This document shows positions 1 to 10,448 of a stretch of 64,000 nt of DNA, in pieces. Below the pieces are notes generated by a model. That model saw nothing but the letters and a program-made list of their open reading frames with translations. It was not told the DNA's origin and made no database searches. The stretch comes from Thecaphora thlaspeos (Eukaryota; Basidiomycota; Ustilaginomycetes; Urocystidales; Glomosporiaceae), in NCBI GenBank assembly GCA_900291925.1, contig UWYS01000012.1:434001-498000 (forward strand). Direction: 5' to 3'. A program made the position numbers and the translations under genes. Numbering within the stretch: position 1 is the stretch's first letter; the number at the start of each line of letters is the position of its first letter.

Positions 1-1789
1 CAAAGTCTCTGGCTGCCAGGTGTTCTTGCCATGTGCCGCGCTTCTCACGCCGACCCCCCCCCCCCCACCCCCCCATTATGCCTAGATGCCTAGATGCGAT
101 CTTTGTCGAGCACATCTCGTCACGGCGTCTTCCCGTTAAGCGGTACAGACAGTTGGCGGCCGCGGGTTAGTTGGCGCCAGAAGCTTCCTGGCTTTGACAA
201 ACGGTACGGTGTGGTGTATGTACTTGCTCATCTTGCGTGCCTTCCCTTTCCACCATGTTTGGCCCGAGGCAAGCCTCGCTCGCATGGCAATTCATATCGA
301 CGCGGCGGGTCATCATCCCAGGTCCAGTACAGTAGCTGGATATACTCTTCACAGCAGCAGATGCCTCGTAAATAACATATCAAACATTCTCAAAAAAACG
401 GACAAAAAGGCAGATGTGTCAAGGCTCCTGGGATGGCTCGTCATATCTCTTGATACAGTAGAAGAGCATAAGTACATAGACGTGCCTTGTGTTGATAGAG
501 TAGTCATGTTAGTCAGTACTTACCCGTTTGACAGTCATCGCCGGCGGCGACTATACAGTACTCTACAAGGTATGTAGTGGGCGTCAGGGGTGCCTCGCAG
601 CAGGAACGCCGTGATTCTCTGGCAACGACCTTCCCTGCTCAGTGACCGCGATCCATGTAAAAGCAAACGGCGGCGGATGCAGCCGGAGCCGCCGTCTTTG
701 TTGGCATTTCGGCATGGCCCATCATTGCCACGATACATATGTACGTATGTACTGTAGAAGCCAGTCTTTCGCAGAACAAGGGAACCAGATTGGCTGTGGG
801 AATCCTCGGTAGAGAAAAGTGTATTTCGGTCCCACCTTGATATGCGTGGCGGCCGGCGAAAGAAGGAGCCTTCGGCAAGGCTATTTGACGAGCACAATGG
901 CATCGGAAAACTTGCCTTCCGCACCCTCAGTGGTTGCGGTCGGGAATCGTGGTTTCACAATGGCGGCCACGAGGCGGTGCCTTGTATGCTCTCGAACCAG
1001 GTGTGTTGGGTCCAATCACGTTGTCCACACCTTCCGAGACGCTACAGTCTTACATATGTTTTCCATGCCAGCAAGTTTGTTGTGACTACCATACATTTAC
1101 GGTGGCCAGAGCTGGAGGCAGAGCGGCGAGTTGATGAAGAAGAAGCGGCAGATGACAGAGCACTTGTCGAAGTACCTTTTTGGTGCTGAGCAGCGGTTCT
1201 GCACTCTACCGAGATTGGGCTCGGCTTCATGGCGCTCCCTCTTGTCCGGGGAGCAGGCATCGCTTTGCTAGCTGGTCCCGTGGTTCGGCCCCGAGTGTAT
1301 AATCACCACGGTCGCGACATAGCGACGTCTCCCAGGTCTGCACCTAGGTCTCATGAGACTGGCCGCCAACTTATGTACGTACGCGCATCGTCCAGGTCTC
1401 CGAGCGACCTCGTTCGGCCTGGCAAAGCAAAGCCAAGAGGCAGGCCTGAGGTAGGTCCACATGTGCACTTACTCGGGGCGTGTATCAGGGCAAGAGGAAA
1501 GTTGCTGCTCCGCGTGGGCGTCTTGGACTTTGCAAGGCTCGGAGCCGGGACGATGCGAGGCGCCACTGTTGCTTACGTGATCCTTACGGGCGGGCGCAGA
1601 TTTTTGCTCTGGCCTCGCTCCGGGCGAGCATCGAAAATTCGGAAGATCTGGTCATGGCTTGCTGGCCCTGCCCTGCTATCCATCGCTCCCCGCTTCTCCA
1701 CCTCACCAGCGACCGTCCTTGCATCACCACGCTCCCAATCCCTCCGATACCCTTCAGCTTCATCCTCATCGCAACCAACCAAGAACGAG
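1..1789. other. left-end intergenic region and BRX1 upstream region
   Basis: I see no convincing coding gene here. The open frames are short and have no recognisable domain. The BRX1 reading frame stays open for 187 codons upstream of its ATG, but that part looks like untranslated GC-rich sequence. Near the left edge there is a C-rich run (about 54-74). TACAGTA/TACTGTA words lie at 328-334, 454-460, 554-560 and 750-756. Confidence 0.5.
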
Positions 1790-2888
1790 ATGGCCTCCGT
1801 GTATCGACAGGCCTCCAAGAGCGCGGGACTTGCCAACAAAGGAAAAAGAAAGGCCGACGATGGATCCGCTTCTGCCGCCGGTGTAAACGACATCGTCGAG
1901 GCCGGCACCGTCGGCATCAGGCGCAACAAGCAGCGTGTCCTGATGCTGCCGTCCCGCGGCGTCACTTCGCGGATGAGGCACCTGATCAACGACCTCGAGA
2001 CGTTAATGCCGCACTCGAAGAAGGACTCGAAGCTCGACTCCAAGTCGCAACTCCACCTGCTCAACGAGCTGGCCGAGCTGCACAACTGCAACAACACCCT
2101 CTACTTCGAGGCGCGCAAGGCCGAGGATCTCTACATGTGGGCCTCGAAGACGCCCAACGGCCCTTCGGCAAAGTTCCACGTCCACAACATCCACACCATG
2201 GACGAGCTCAAGATGACGGGCAACTGCCTCAAGGGCTCGAGGCCGCTGCTCTCGTTCGACAAGGCCTTTGACGAGTCACCACACTGGACACTCATCAAGG
2301 AGATGTTCACCCAGATGTTTGGCGTGCCGAGGGGCGCGCGACGCTCGAAGCCCTTCGTCGACCACATCCTCTCCTTTTCCATCGTCGACAACAAGGTCTG
2401 GTTCCGCAACTACCAGATCATCGAGGCCGACCCCGGCGCGACGGCGCTTCTGGCGGTCAGCGAGGCGGCAGAGGGCAAGAAACACGCCAAGTCAAAGGAG
2501 CAGACTAAGCAGCCGACCCTGGTCGAGATCGGACCGAGGATGGTGCTGAGCCCCATTAGGGTGTTTGAAGGAAGCTTTGGCGGAGCGACGGTGTTTGAGA
2601 ACCCTGGTAAGTGTGCAGCCGCCGCCCTTCCGACGCGGTCAAGCCGCAATGCAGAGCCATCAAAATCGTTGAGCTCACTCCGGTATCCGCCCCTTTACGC
2701 TTCTTTTTCCTATCTCGCGACCTCCAGAGTACATCTCGCCAAACACCATCCGCCACCAGCTGCGCAAGGAGAAGGGCGAGAAGTTCGCTACGCGCGTCAA
2801 CCAGAATGAAGCCATCAAGACCAAGCGCGCCAAGCTCAAGAGCGACGCCAGGGAGGACGCCCTCAGCAGGAACAATGTCTTTGCCTGA
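1790..2888 (+). CDS. BRX1: Ribosome biogenesis protein Brx1 (Brix domain)
   Basis: Brx1 is a nucleolar Brix-domain protein needed for 60S subunit assembly (27S pre-rRNA processing, acting with Ebp2). There are two exons, 1790-2606 and 2728-2888, giving 325 residues. The intron has a GTAAGT donor and a CAG acceptor and is phase 1. The Brix domain covers roughly residues 45-240. Family-typical stretches include RVLMLPSRGVTSRMRHLIND near its start, then GSRPLLSFDKAFDE, KPFVDHILSFS and NKVWFRNYQI. The end is lysine/arginine rich, as expected for a nucleolar protein. The ATG at 1790 was chosen because Brix-like sequence begins about 45 residues later; the upstream open frame has no family similarity. 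It is convergent with TOA1. Confidence 0.93.
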
Positions 2889-3555
2889 CCTGTTTCTCTT
2901 TCCCCCGCGTCACCTTTCTCCCTCTTTTGGCCTTCCCGCTGTGCACTTCGCCCGACTCAGACCCTCTCATTCCTGTACAATACCCAACTCAGCATGCACG
3001 CACGCACGCACGCACGCACGCATTATATTTACATTCCCTTAGCACCATCGCTCCTGTCTGCGACGCGTGTACACGGACCTGCGTGTATCTGGATTCAAGC
3101 ATAGGACGGTGTGATTGCGCGGGAATCAAGCACGGAGAGCTTGCAACGATTCAGGTGGCGTGCAGAGAAGACGTGCGTTTGGCAGCGCAGTGGGACAAAC
3201 GGGCGCCCAAGGTATATTGTACAAGCAACGGAGAAGTGATGATGCGTGCGGGAACGATTGCTGGCTTCCTTCTTGTGAAAGAATGATGATGTAGCGGTCT
3301 GTCGGTATGGCTCCCGAAAAAAAGGTGGATTGGCCGCCGGGCGCAGGAGGGTCGCCTTGCTGATTTGGTGACAGACTGAGCTAGCGCGGAAGGGAAAATG
3401 TCTTCGCAGGCGTTCGGAGAGAGCAAAGAGATGGATGGGAGCGAACGAACGGAGAATGTTGAGAGGCGAGATGCAGGACGGTGTCGGGATGGCTGGACGA
3501 ACGTGAGAAAATATTAGGGTACGGCGGTGAGATCATGGCGATTGTGTGAGAGTCT
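2889..3555. other. BRX1-TOA1 convergent intergenic region with GCAC repeat
   Basis: This is the 3' region between two convergent genes. It holds a perfect tetranucleotide (CACG/GCAC) microsatellite at about 2995-3021. I see no coding potential beyond short open frames. Confidence 0.5.
2995..3021. repeat. (GCAC)n microsatellite
   Basis: About six to seven perfect tandem copies of the four-base unit lie just after the BRX1 stop, probably in its 3' UTR. Confidence 0.85.
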
Positions 3556-4626
3556 TTACCATTCGAACTCGCTGAACAGGGCAACGGAGGCAGAAGAGGG
3601 TGGAACGTATGTCAGCTCGGTCTGTGTCACAGAACTTTGGCGCAGCCCCCTGGTGAAGCGAACGTACCCATTGCATTTGGCGAAGAGGTAGTCGCGGCCG
3701 TCGATCGAGGCGACGCCGTCCTTGAGAACGCACTTCCACTTATTCTTGACTCGCTGGACCTGGAGCAGCAACAGCGACGGAAGCGGAGAAAAGTGGGGGG
3801 GGGGAAGGGCACACGATCGCAAAGGTTAGCCATGAGGAGCAGACATCGAGGGTAGAGAGACGTTGCACTGGCACTCGGCACTCACTTTGTCGTAGAGGCA
3901 AAGAAGCATGTCGTCGTTACCATCGCCATCGACGCCGCCCTCTGCATCTTCGTCATCCGAGTCGTCGAGGTCGCTTCCGATCTCATCGGTGTCGCTCGGC
4001 CGCTTTCGCTTCTCGCCGGTCGCAGCGTCGCTCTGGCTGCCAGAGGCCTCGCCGCCGTTGCCGTTGGAAGTGCTGCGGTCGACGGCACTGGAGACGTCGG
4101 TCGAGCCATCTCCCCTTGCTTGCTTGGATCGCGGCTGGCCGTCTCGAGCGTCGCCGTTCTGGTGTGAGCCGTTGGCGTCTTCCTTCTTGATCTCCGACTT
4201 AGAGGGGTCGTTCTTGGGCTCCGACTTGGCTGAACGCGAATTCGCCGGCGGCAGCGCAGGGGCACCCTCGAACTCGGCAACCTGCGTTGCTATGATCTTT
4301 GCTTCCCACGACTGTTGGTCGGCAAGGTAGTGCGAGGCGAGACGGGATCAGCATCGCTGCGAGACTCGACGGGTGCATCAGTCGGCAGTCTACTCACGCG
4401 TTGGAGCTCCTCAAGCACCTCCTTTTCAATGCCCATGTCCTCGAAATCCTGGCGCACATTGTTGATCACGTCGTCGATGATGGTCCGGTAGACCTGAGAC
4501 TGCGCGAGCGAAAACACACATCGGCGGTGGGGCTATATAAGCTGGGAAGCCGAGAATCGCCGCAGAGTACCGCGTAAGGCGCTAACGACGAGACGGACGA
4601 CCACTCACCACAACCTTGTTGCTCAT
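3556..4626 (-). CDS. TOA1: Transcription factor IIA large subunit (TFIIA alpha/beta)
   Basis: The TFIIA large subunit stabilises TBP on the TATA box during RNA polymerase II initiation. There are five exons on the minus strand: 4609-4626, 4398-4499, 3886-4311, 3668-3759 and 3556-3571, giving 217 residues with all phases consistent. The first exon encodes only MSNKVV. The N-terminal four-helix part reads SQVYRTIIDDVINNVRQDFE and spans about residues 7-55. The centre is a hydrophilic Asp/Glu/Ser linker. The C-terminal beta-barrel half is diagnostic: CLYDKVQRVKNKWKC, then LKDGVASIDGRDYLFAKCNG, ending GEFEW. The length is below the 286 residues of yeast Toa1 because the linker is shorter. A minus-strand TATATAA lies about 325 bp upstream (4949-4956). 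Confidence 0.93.
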
Positions 4627-5520
4627 GACGGTCGAATTTGCGGTCGACAGAAACCACGGGTGTTCAACTAGCGCGCACTATGACGCGTAGCGGCAGACAC
4701 ACGGCCTCTGGCGGCAAGAGTGGCAAGCCGCGGGCGGTCTCAACCTGTCACTCAACGACTCGGACAAAGATTGCAACGGTCCGACGGGAACCGTGCCTCT
4801 GAAACTCGGGCAGGATACGGACTCGAGCTGATCGTCGATGGGAGAATCGGCGGATCGAAGTGTCGGTTGGTCGTGTAGCGGCGCGACACGGCTGAAGCGT
4901 CGAAAAGAAAGGGCAAAGGTAATGGTGATGGTGCTGAGTTAGGGGGCTTATATATGGTCTCGATCTCTGCTGGCAAGGGAGGCCGGCCAGCCGCCGCCGA
5001 TGGCCAGGATCAGCCCGCGCACACTCGGCCCGCAATTCGCAGCCGCAAGTGGGGCAATCGATCACCAAGGCGAGGGGCGGCCTTTGAATAATCGGAGCGC
5101 GTCGCGTGAACCTGCAGACCCTCGCTCGCACGGGCACACGCAGAGGGGCGCGGCGGCAGAAGGGCCGCGCTGCAGAGTGTGGAGCCTGGCACGCAGAAAG
5201 AGGCGACCCGCGGAATTGAGCGGAGGAGGCGAGGCTGGTAGCGTTTGGAGAGGGACGAGCGAGGGGGGAATCGTCGGGGAGCGCGCACCATTTTGGCCCG
5301 TCCCCCGCGTCGCCCCGTCACGTCCCCCTCCACCATCACCATCATCAAGCCCACCTGACCGCGCGCCATCCACAGGTCATTCCGTCCCGGCCCCCCCTCT
5401 CCCGCATCCGTATCGTATCGAGCCCGCACCCAAGCCCTTCCCTCTTCAAAGGTTCAAGATTCCGCCTCGATCCAACCAGCACCCCCGTCGCTAGACGTCT
5501 TCGCGCATCTCGAACTCAAG
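4627..5520. promoter_or_regulatory. divergent TOA1 / PWWP-protein promoter region
   Basis: An 894-bp region separates two divergently transcribed genes. On the TOA1 side there is a TATATAA on the minus strand (4949-4956). The PWWP-gene side is a C/T-rich leader (about 5300-5500), typical of 5' UTRs in this window. I see no coding sequence in it. Confidence 0.45.
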
Positions 5521-7440
5521 ATGGCTCCTGGATCTGCTGCCTCCGGAGGCTCGCCCTCTAAGACCAAATAGTGGGTACAGACGGGTGCCGGTGCCCTGTG
5601 TCGCGGTGGGATCGTGGCTGATAGATACGCGATCGCTCAATTTTGTCACTCTGCTTCGTCCTGCCAGCAATGCCGGCGACCTTGTCCTCGCAAAAGTCCG
5701 CGGATACCCGCCGTGGCCTGGTATCGTGAGTCTGGCTTATCCCGTCGGTGTATGCTGCGCTTGGATGGAGACTGATCATCCCGGCTTTCCCTGGTATCGC
5801 CATTGTCGCCTGTGCTTCTCCTCCAGATTGTTGATGACGAGAACGTCCCCAAGGCCGTCCTCAAGGAAAGGCGTACGCGAGACCACTATGTCGTCCGATT
5901 CTTCCCCGCCGCAGACTAGTGAGTGTCATGAGAGATTCTGAAGCGGACGTCGCCACGGTCAGCAGTCAGAAAGAGAGAGAGGGTGGAAGTGAGAGGGAAT
6001 CAGGCCGCTAATAGTCTTCACTCATGTCTTCCAACCCGCCTCGGCCCGCCCTCGTAGCCACTTTGCGACGGCGCGCGATCTCTCGCAATTGACAGAGAAA
6101 CAGATCGAGGCCTACATCAAGGACCCGTCAAAGAAGGGCGGCGAGCTCAGAGACGCCTACAAGTGCGCCGGCAGCGACGCCGAGGCCTGGAACGAGGAGC
6201 AGAACGAGATCGTCCGAGCTCATGAGAACGCCAAGCTTGCGACCGAGGAGGAAGAGCAGGAGAACGAAGATCAGCTGGAGGAGGAGGACGGCGACGAAGA
6301 CGACGAAAATGTTGCCCCCAAGAAGCGAAAGCGTGACGACGACGGCGTCGGAAAGGTACGCGAAAGCGCCGCGGACAAGCGAAAGAAGCAGAAGGTCGCA
6401 AAGGCGGAGGCGGCAAAGGTGATTTTATGACAATCGGCTCGCCCGGCGTCCTATGCCGCGCGGCATGCGGATGAGACACAATCTCGCCGTATCGGTCGGG
6501 CTCAGTAGTTGTCATCGGAGCGGCCGATGCTGACCTCGTTTACACGCCTTTGCCCTCCGTGCTGCTGAAAATGACAGGCCTCTGCTAAACCTACAAGTGC
6601 CAAGAAGGCTGCCAACGTCGAGCAGGAGGGTGACGAGGACTGTAAGTTACGGAACGAACAGACTTTGGCAAAGAGCGAGCACCGCCGAGAACCCGGACTG
6701 ACCCTGACCATCTCTCGACCGGCCCCCTGCTGCACGCGGGATGACTCCAGCCGACCCTGCGAGCAAGATGGTCAAGGAGTGGCGCCACAAGCTCCAGAGG
6801 GCGTTCCTGACGGCCAAAGAGGGCCTCCAGGCCGATGTGAGTCTCGGATTCCCGCCACTAGTGCTCACGAAAAGGGATGCAGACGCCGCTCTGCAGCCGT
6901 CAGACTGACCCTCGAATGTCGTTTCCGATCCTCTTCGCTTCGTTTGCTTCTCCATAAAGGACATGCCGGCCAACAACGAGACGTTCAAGCTGGTTGAAGC
7001 GTACGACGACATGACGATGGACCAGCTCAGGCACTCGAAGATCGGCAAGGTGATGAAGAAGATTGTCCAGCTTGGCGTTATCCCCCGCGACGACGAGTTC
7101 CACTTCAAGGAGAGGGCCGAGGCGCTCTACAACAAGTGGCAGGTAGGTAGCAGTACCTGGGCAGCGTGCGGGAAGCGATTCTATCACCTCTTGTTCCACG
7201 CTGACGCCTTCGAACTGCGCAATCCTCTCTTTCTCCACCTCTCTCCAGGCTACGCTCAGCAAGCCGAGCGACGGCGAGACAAAGGACGTGCCCGGCCAGG
7301 ATGCTCCCGCTCAGGACGAAGTGCCGGCAGCGGAGGAAGACAAGCCGGAACCCGACACTGCGGCCGGGACCGGCGCTGCTCAGGAAGAGGAGGCGTCGGC
7401 GACGGCGGCGGAAGAAGTCAAACCCTCGACGGATGCTTAG
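5521..7440 (+). CDS. PWWP-domain chromatin protein (HDGF/LEDGF-like)
   Basis: This is a predicted nuclear histone-mark reader of 361 residues. Eight exons were read by splice consensus and phase: 5521-5570, 5668-5725, 5827-5918, 6058-6418, 6578-6641, 6751-6836, 6960-7142 and 7249-7440. The N-terminal PWWP domain (about residues 17-100) shows GDLVLAKVRGYPPWPGI, with PPWP in place of PWWP, a common variant. The middle is acidic and then Lys/Arg rich (KKRKRDDD), a likely nuclear localisation signal. A helical domain follows, from WRHKLQRAFLT to FHFKERAEALYNKWQ. It resembles the TFIIS-N/LEDGF integrase-binding-domain fold that binds unstructured partners. The tail is Glu/Ala/Pro rich. Domain order PWWP-basic-IBD matches HDGF/LEDGF proteins; fungal relatives are mostly uncharacterised. 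The exon 7 acceptor is an AAG, less usual than CAG. Confidence 0.8.
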
Positions 7441-7895
7441 ATGGGAGGTATGTACCGGACCAGAGGGGGCAGGAAAGGACCAGAAACCCTGCCCTCCAGC
7501 CCGGTATGACCTGCCCCTCAACTCAGCTTGCGATGAAGACACCCCAGAGGGATCTCTTTCGCCAGGCGCCGCACCATCCTTCGATACAAAGCGTTGTAAA
7601 CATTTCCTATCGCAGCTCGTGTCTCCTGGATATCTTGCCCTTTTGCCTCGTACATCTCCTTTTACTCTGGCTCATGCATGTTGACGTCCCTGCCCTCTCT
7701 TTACACCTCACGACGGACTGTACTCAGTCACCCATCCATTCTGTCCTTCTACGAAGATCTTGGTAACCCGACGGACCCTCAGAAGCATGACGACGACCAC
7801 TACATCCTCCCTCACCCGCCTTGGGCACGCAGGCACATTAGAGGATGGGCTGGGGTGGCGATAAGCTTGTTGCATGTTTGTCACTTTGTGTTGGG

Positions 7896-7933
<38 letters not shown>

Positions 7934-8441
7934 CACTCGGCTCCCTGATCCTCCGAGGGGTTAGTGAGGACTGGGGAGAAGGGTGTGTCATAGGTGTACA
8001 AGAGATATGTGTGTGTGTCGATGCAAAGGGGGAAAGTTAGACCTCGGGAAAGAGACCTGAATTGGCGTGCGTAGAAGGGAGAGAAAACATGAACATAGCT
8101 GCGACCTGATCACTGTTAGTAACCTATGGATTCGAGGGAGGAGAAAAGATAGGGGAGGGGGTCAGTCGTCTGTTGTGCATGTAGATGCGATGGTCATGCT
8201 TGCCTTATCTCGCCTGTTTCGTCTAGTTGACGTTCCAATCCATCGATCCTACCAGCACGGGCTGATTGGATTCTGCTTGCCGGCTTTGCTTTGCCCCATT
8301 GCCGGTCACATTCTATCCAATTCTTCCTCCTTCATCCCCTGACCAACCCGCATGCGTTCATCTCCTATTGCCCACAACAATCCAGCATCCTTCCCCCCCG
8401 GGATCTTCATCCGCGCAGCACGTCGATCGGATACCAACAGT
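7441..8441. other. convergent intergenic region with poly-T tract
   Basis: About 1 kb lies between the PWWP gene and RPL39, which converge. The main feature is an uninterrupted T run at 7898-7933. I see no convincing coding sequence. Confidence 0.5.
7898..7933. repeat. poly-T homopolymer, 36 nt
   Basis: A single uninterrupted run of 36 T lies between two convergent genes. I see no target-site duplication or retroposon body next to it. It could be a poly-A scar read on the other strand, or simple slippage. Confidence 0.9.
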
Positions 8442-9632
8442 TTAAAGGCCGAGCTTGGTTCGTCGCCAGTGGCGCCTCTTGGCGTTGTACTGGATCTTGT
8501 TGTCCGCCTTCATGCGGAACCAGTGAGGGATGGGTCTGTGGAAAGCCGTCGTCGGATGAAAGGTTGAGGGTGCAAGAGTCAGTGATGCTGCCTCAAGAAA
8601 GCATTGTCTGCTCCCGAAGCACCAGCCGTCAGCATGCACGCAGAATGCGTCATCAATGAGCAAAGCAGGGATAGTGCGCTAAGAGCGCAGAGAGACCGCC
8701 CTGTGCCCGTGACCACCTTTTGGGCTTCCGTACACCGTTGCCATCCTTCCCACTCGGCAGTCCTGTCCCGCAGCAGCTCTTGGCGGAGAGCTCTACGGCC
8801 CGGTCGCCTTTTTCGGCGCTCCCAGCGCTCGCAGTCCAGGCGGGATGGCAAGCCGCAGCGCCCAGTGGTCCGCCCAAGGGCGGCTTGCATTCCTGGCTCG
8901 TGCTGGAGCGTCCCCTATGCGCCGCCGAAGACGGGTGTCGGAAGCCTGTGCCGTCCCACGACGCCCGGCAGGCTTTTCGTCTCATCCTCCAAGAACGTGT
9001 CTCTCCTGTCCTGTTGACCGGCCCCTCTATCCTCGCTCCTCATCGCGTCTCTTATCCCTCTTGTCTGCCTCTGATGCCTCTCCCCCCATCAAGGACACAT
9101 CCTCCCTGCGTGCTGGTGTGTTGGCTGGTGCGTTGATTTGTCGAGTTGAGCTGAACTGGATGATACACACCGGTTCTGTTTGGAGGCCTTGGCCAGGGTG
9201 ACCTTGGTTCGGAAGGACTTTTGGGAAGGCTGCGGTTGGATGCATGTGCAAGTAGGATCGTAGGCCGGGCGTTGGATTTGTGGTAGATCGGACGTCGTTG
9301 TCGTAAGTCGTCGTGAGCAGAGGTGTCGTCAAGCACAGCGAGAGGGAGGGTAAGGTGTATTAACGGGGAAGGGGTATGAGGCAGAGAACGAGTCGTAAAG
9401 GCGAGGTTCGATTGGTCGTCGTGGTCATCGCGGGGGCGGCGGTAAGGGCAAAGACGGTCGTTGGGCGAGATCATCACGGGCAGCAGTGGCAAGGGGGTAG
9501 CAATAGCCGCATAACGGTCACATAATTGTCAGTATTTCTCATCCTCCTCGTAGTAGCAGCACGACATACCAAGCGGCAGAGATCGACCTTCCAACAGCGC
9601 GATGTGCGTATGCCATCGACGCTACTCACCAT
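8442..9632 (-). CDS. RPL39: 60S ribosomal protein eL39
   Basis: eL39 is a small basic protein lining the 60S peptide exit tunnel. There are three exons on the minus strand: 9630-9632 (only the ATG), 9171-9229 and 8442-8535. They encode 51 residues, exactly the family length. The second exon begins [19 protein letters not shown]. The third contains [19 protein letters not shown] and ends [12 protein letters not shown], nearly invariant across eukaryotes. The first intron (9230-9629, 400 nt) starts GTGAGT directly after ATG; the second (8536-9170, 635 nt) starts GTGTGT. An intron immediately after the start codon is common in ribosomal protein genes. Introns make up about 87% of the gene, far more than its neighbours, and the second may host a snoRNA (8575-8660). 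Confidence 0.95.
8575..8660 (-). ncRNA. candidate box C/D snoRNA in RPL39 intron 2
   Basis: On the minus strand a box C-like TTGATGA (8650-8656, consensus RUGAUGA) is followed about 70 nt later by a CTGA box D (8579-8582). An internal CTGA at 8629-8632 could be D'. The element lies about 40 nt upstream of the 3' splice site, a usual place for intronic C/D snoRNAs in ribosomal protein genes. Against it, the first base of box C is U rather than A/G, the terminal stem is weak, and I could not assign an rRNA target. Confidence 0.25.
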
Positions 9633-10448
9633 CTTGACAACGGGTTGGCCTTGTGAGAGGGGTTGGGGATGATGTGGTCGATCAAGAGGAGGTTGGACGG
9701 CGCCGATATCGCCCGCCCCTCCTCGCCTTCCTCTGCCTGGCCGCCTGCCCTTGCTGCGCTGCCTCGGTGATTCCGCCCTTCCCGGCCCCTGCTGGCCCTT
9801 GCTCGCCCTCTCGAAAAGTTCAACGGCCGCCCGCCCGCCTGCTTGCCCGCTCGCCCGCTCGCCTCTGGCCTCAAGCCTCGCGGCTGCCCCTCTGCGGCGA
9901 GGCCAGTGAAAAATCTTGAATTTACAGCTTCTCATCCCCTGACCACGTGATTTTCGAAACGACGAGCTCACCGGATCGGGAGCTCAGTCCGCCCGATTCA
10001 GCAAAGACTCAGCCGGCTCGCCACTACTCGTTGCCAGCGTTGCTCAACTGATATGCGGGTCACTCGAAAGGCAACTTAGTAGGAGCGCTCCCAGCGAGGC
10101 AGATTGGGTTCACCCACCATGCAACCTGCACCACGCACTGGCGCTGCCCTGAGAGAGGCTGGCCACATGCTGACCCACCGCCTACGAGCAACGGCGAGTG
10201 CCTGTATGCGGTGTCGACCATGTCCCTCTTCGTCGTCCTCGACTATCAGTTGTCTTGTCATGATCAGGTTTCATCGTCAAATTTCGTCGGATGCTAATGC
10301 TGCGGTTCTCATTCAATGCTAGAGATTGGTACAGTAGTACAGGCTTCACGAGCAGGGTCAGACACAAAGGGAACGAGGTGTATCGCCGCTGGAGTGGAGC
10401 TTCGAGGCCTGCTCGGCACGCACGCGCAGCCCTGGGGCCGCTCAACTC
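9633..10448. other. RPL39 promoter and GLN4 downstream region
   Basis: RPL39 and GLN4 are both on the minus strand, so this gap holds the RPL39 5' flank (9633 upward) and the GLN4 3' flank. A TACAGTA word lies at 10330-10336. I see no coding sequence. Confidence 0.4.

Noticed and set aside
1229..1789. 187-codon in-frame extension upstream of BRX1
   Set aside because: It has no similarity to Brx1 N-termini and it starts at a codon of no clear context. The ATG at 1790 gives a normal-length protein.
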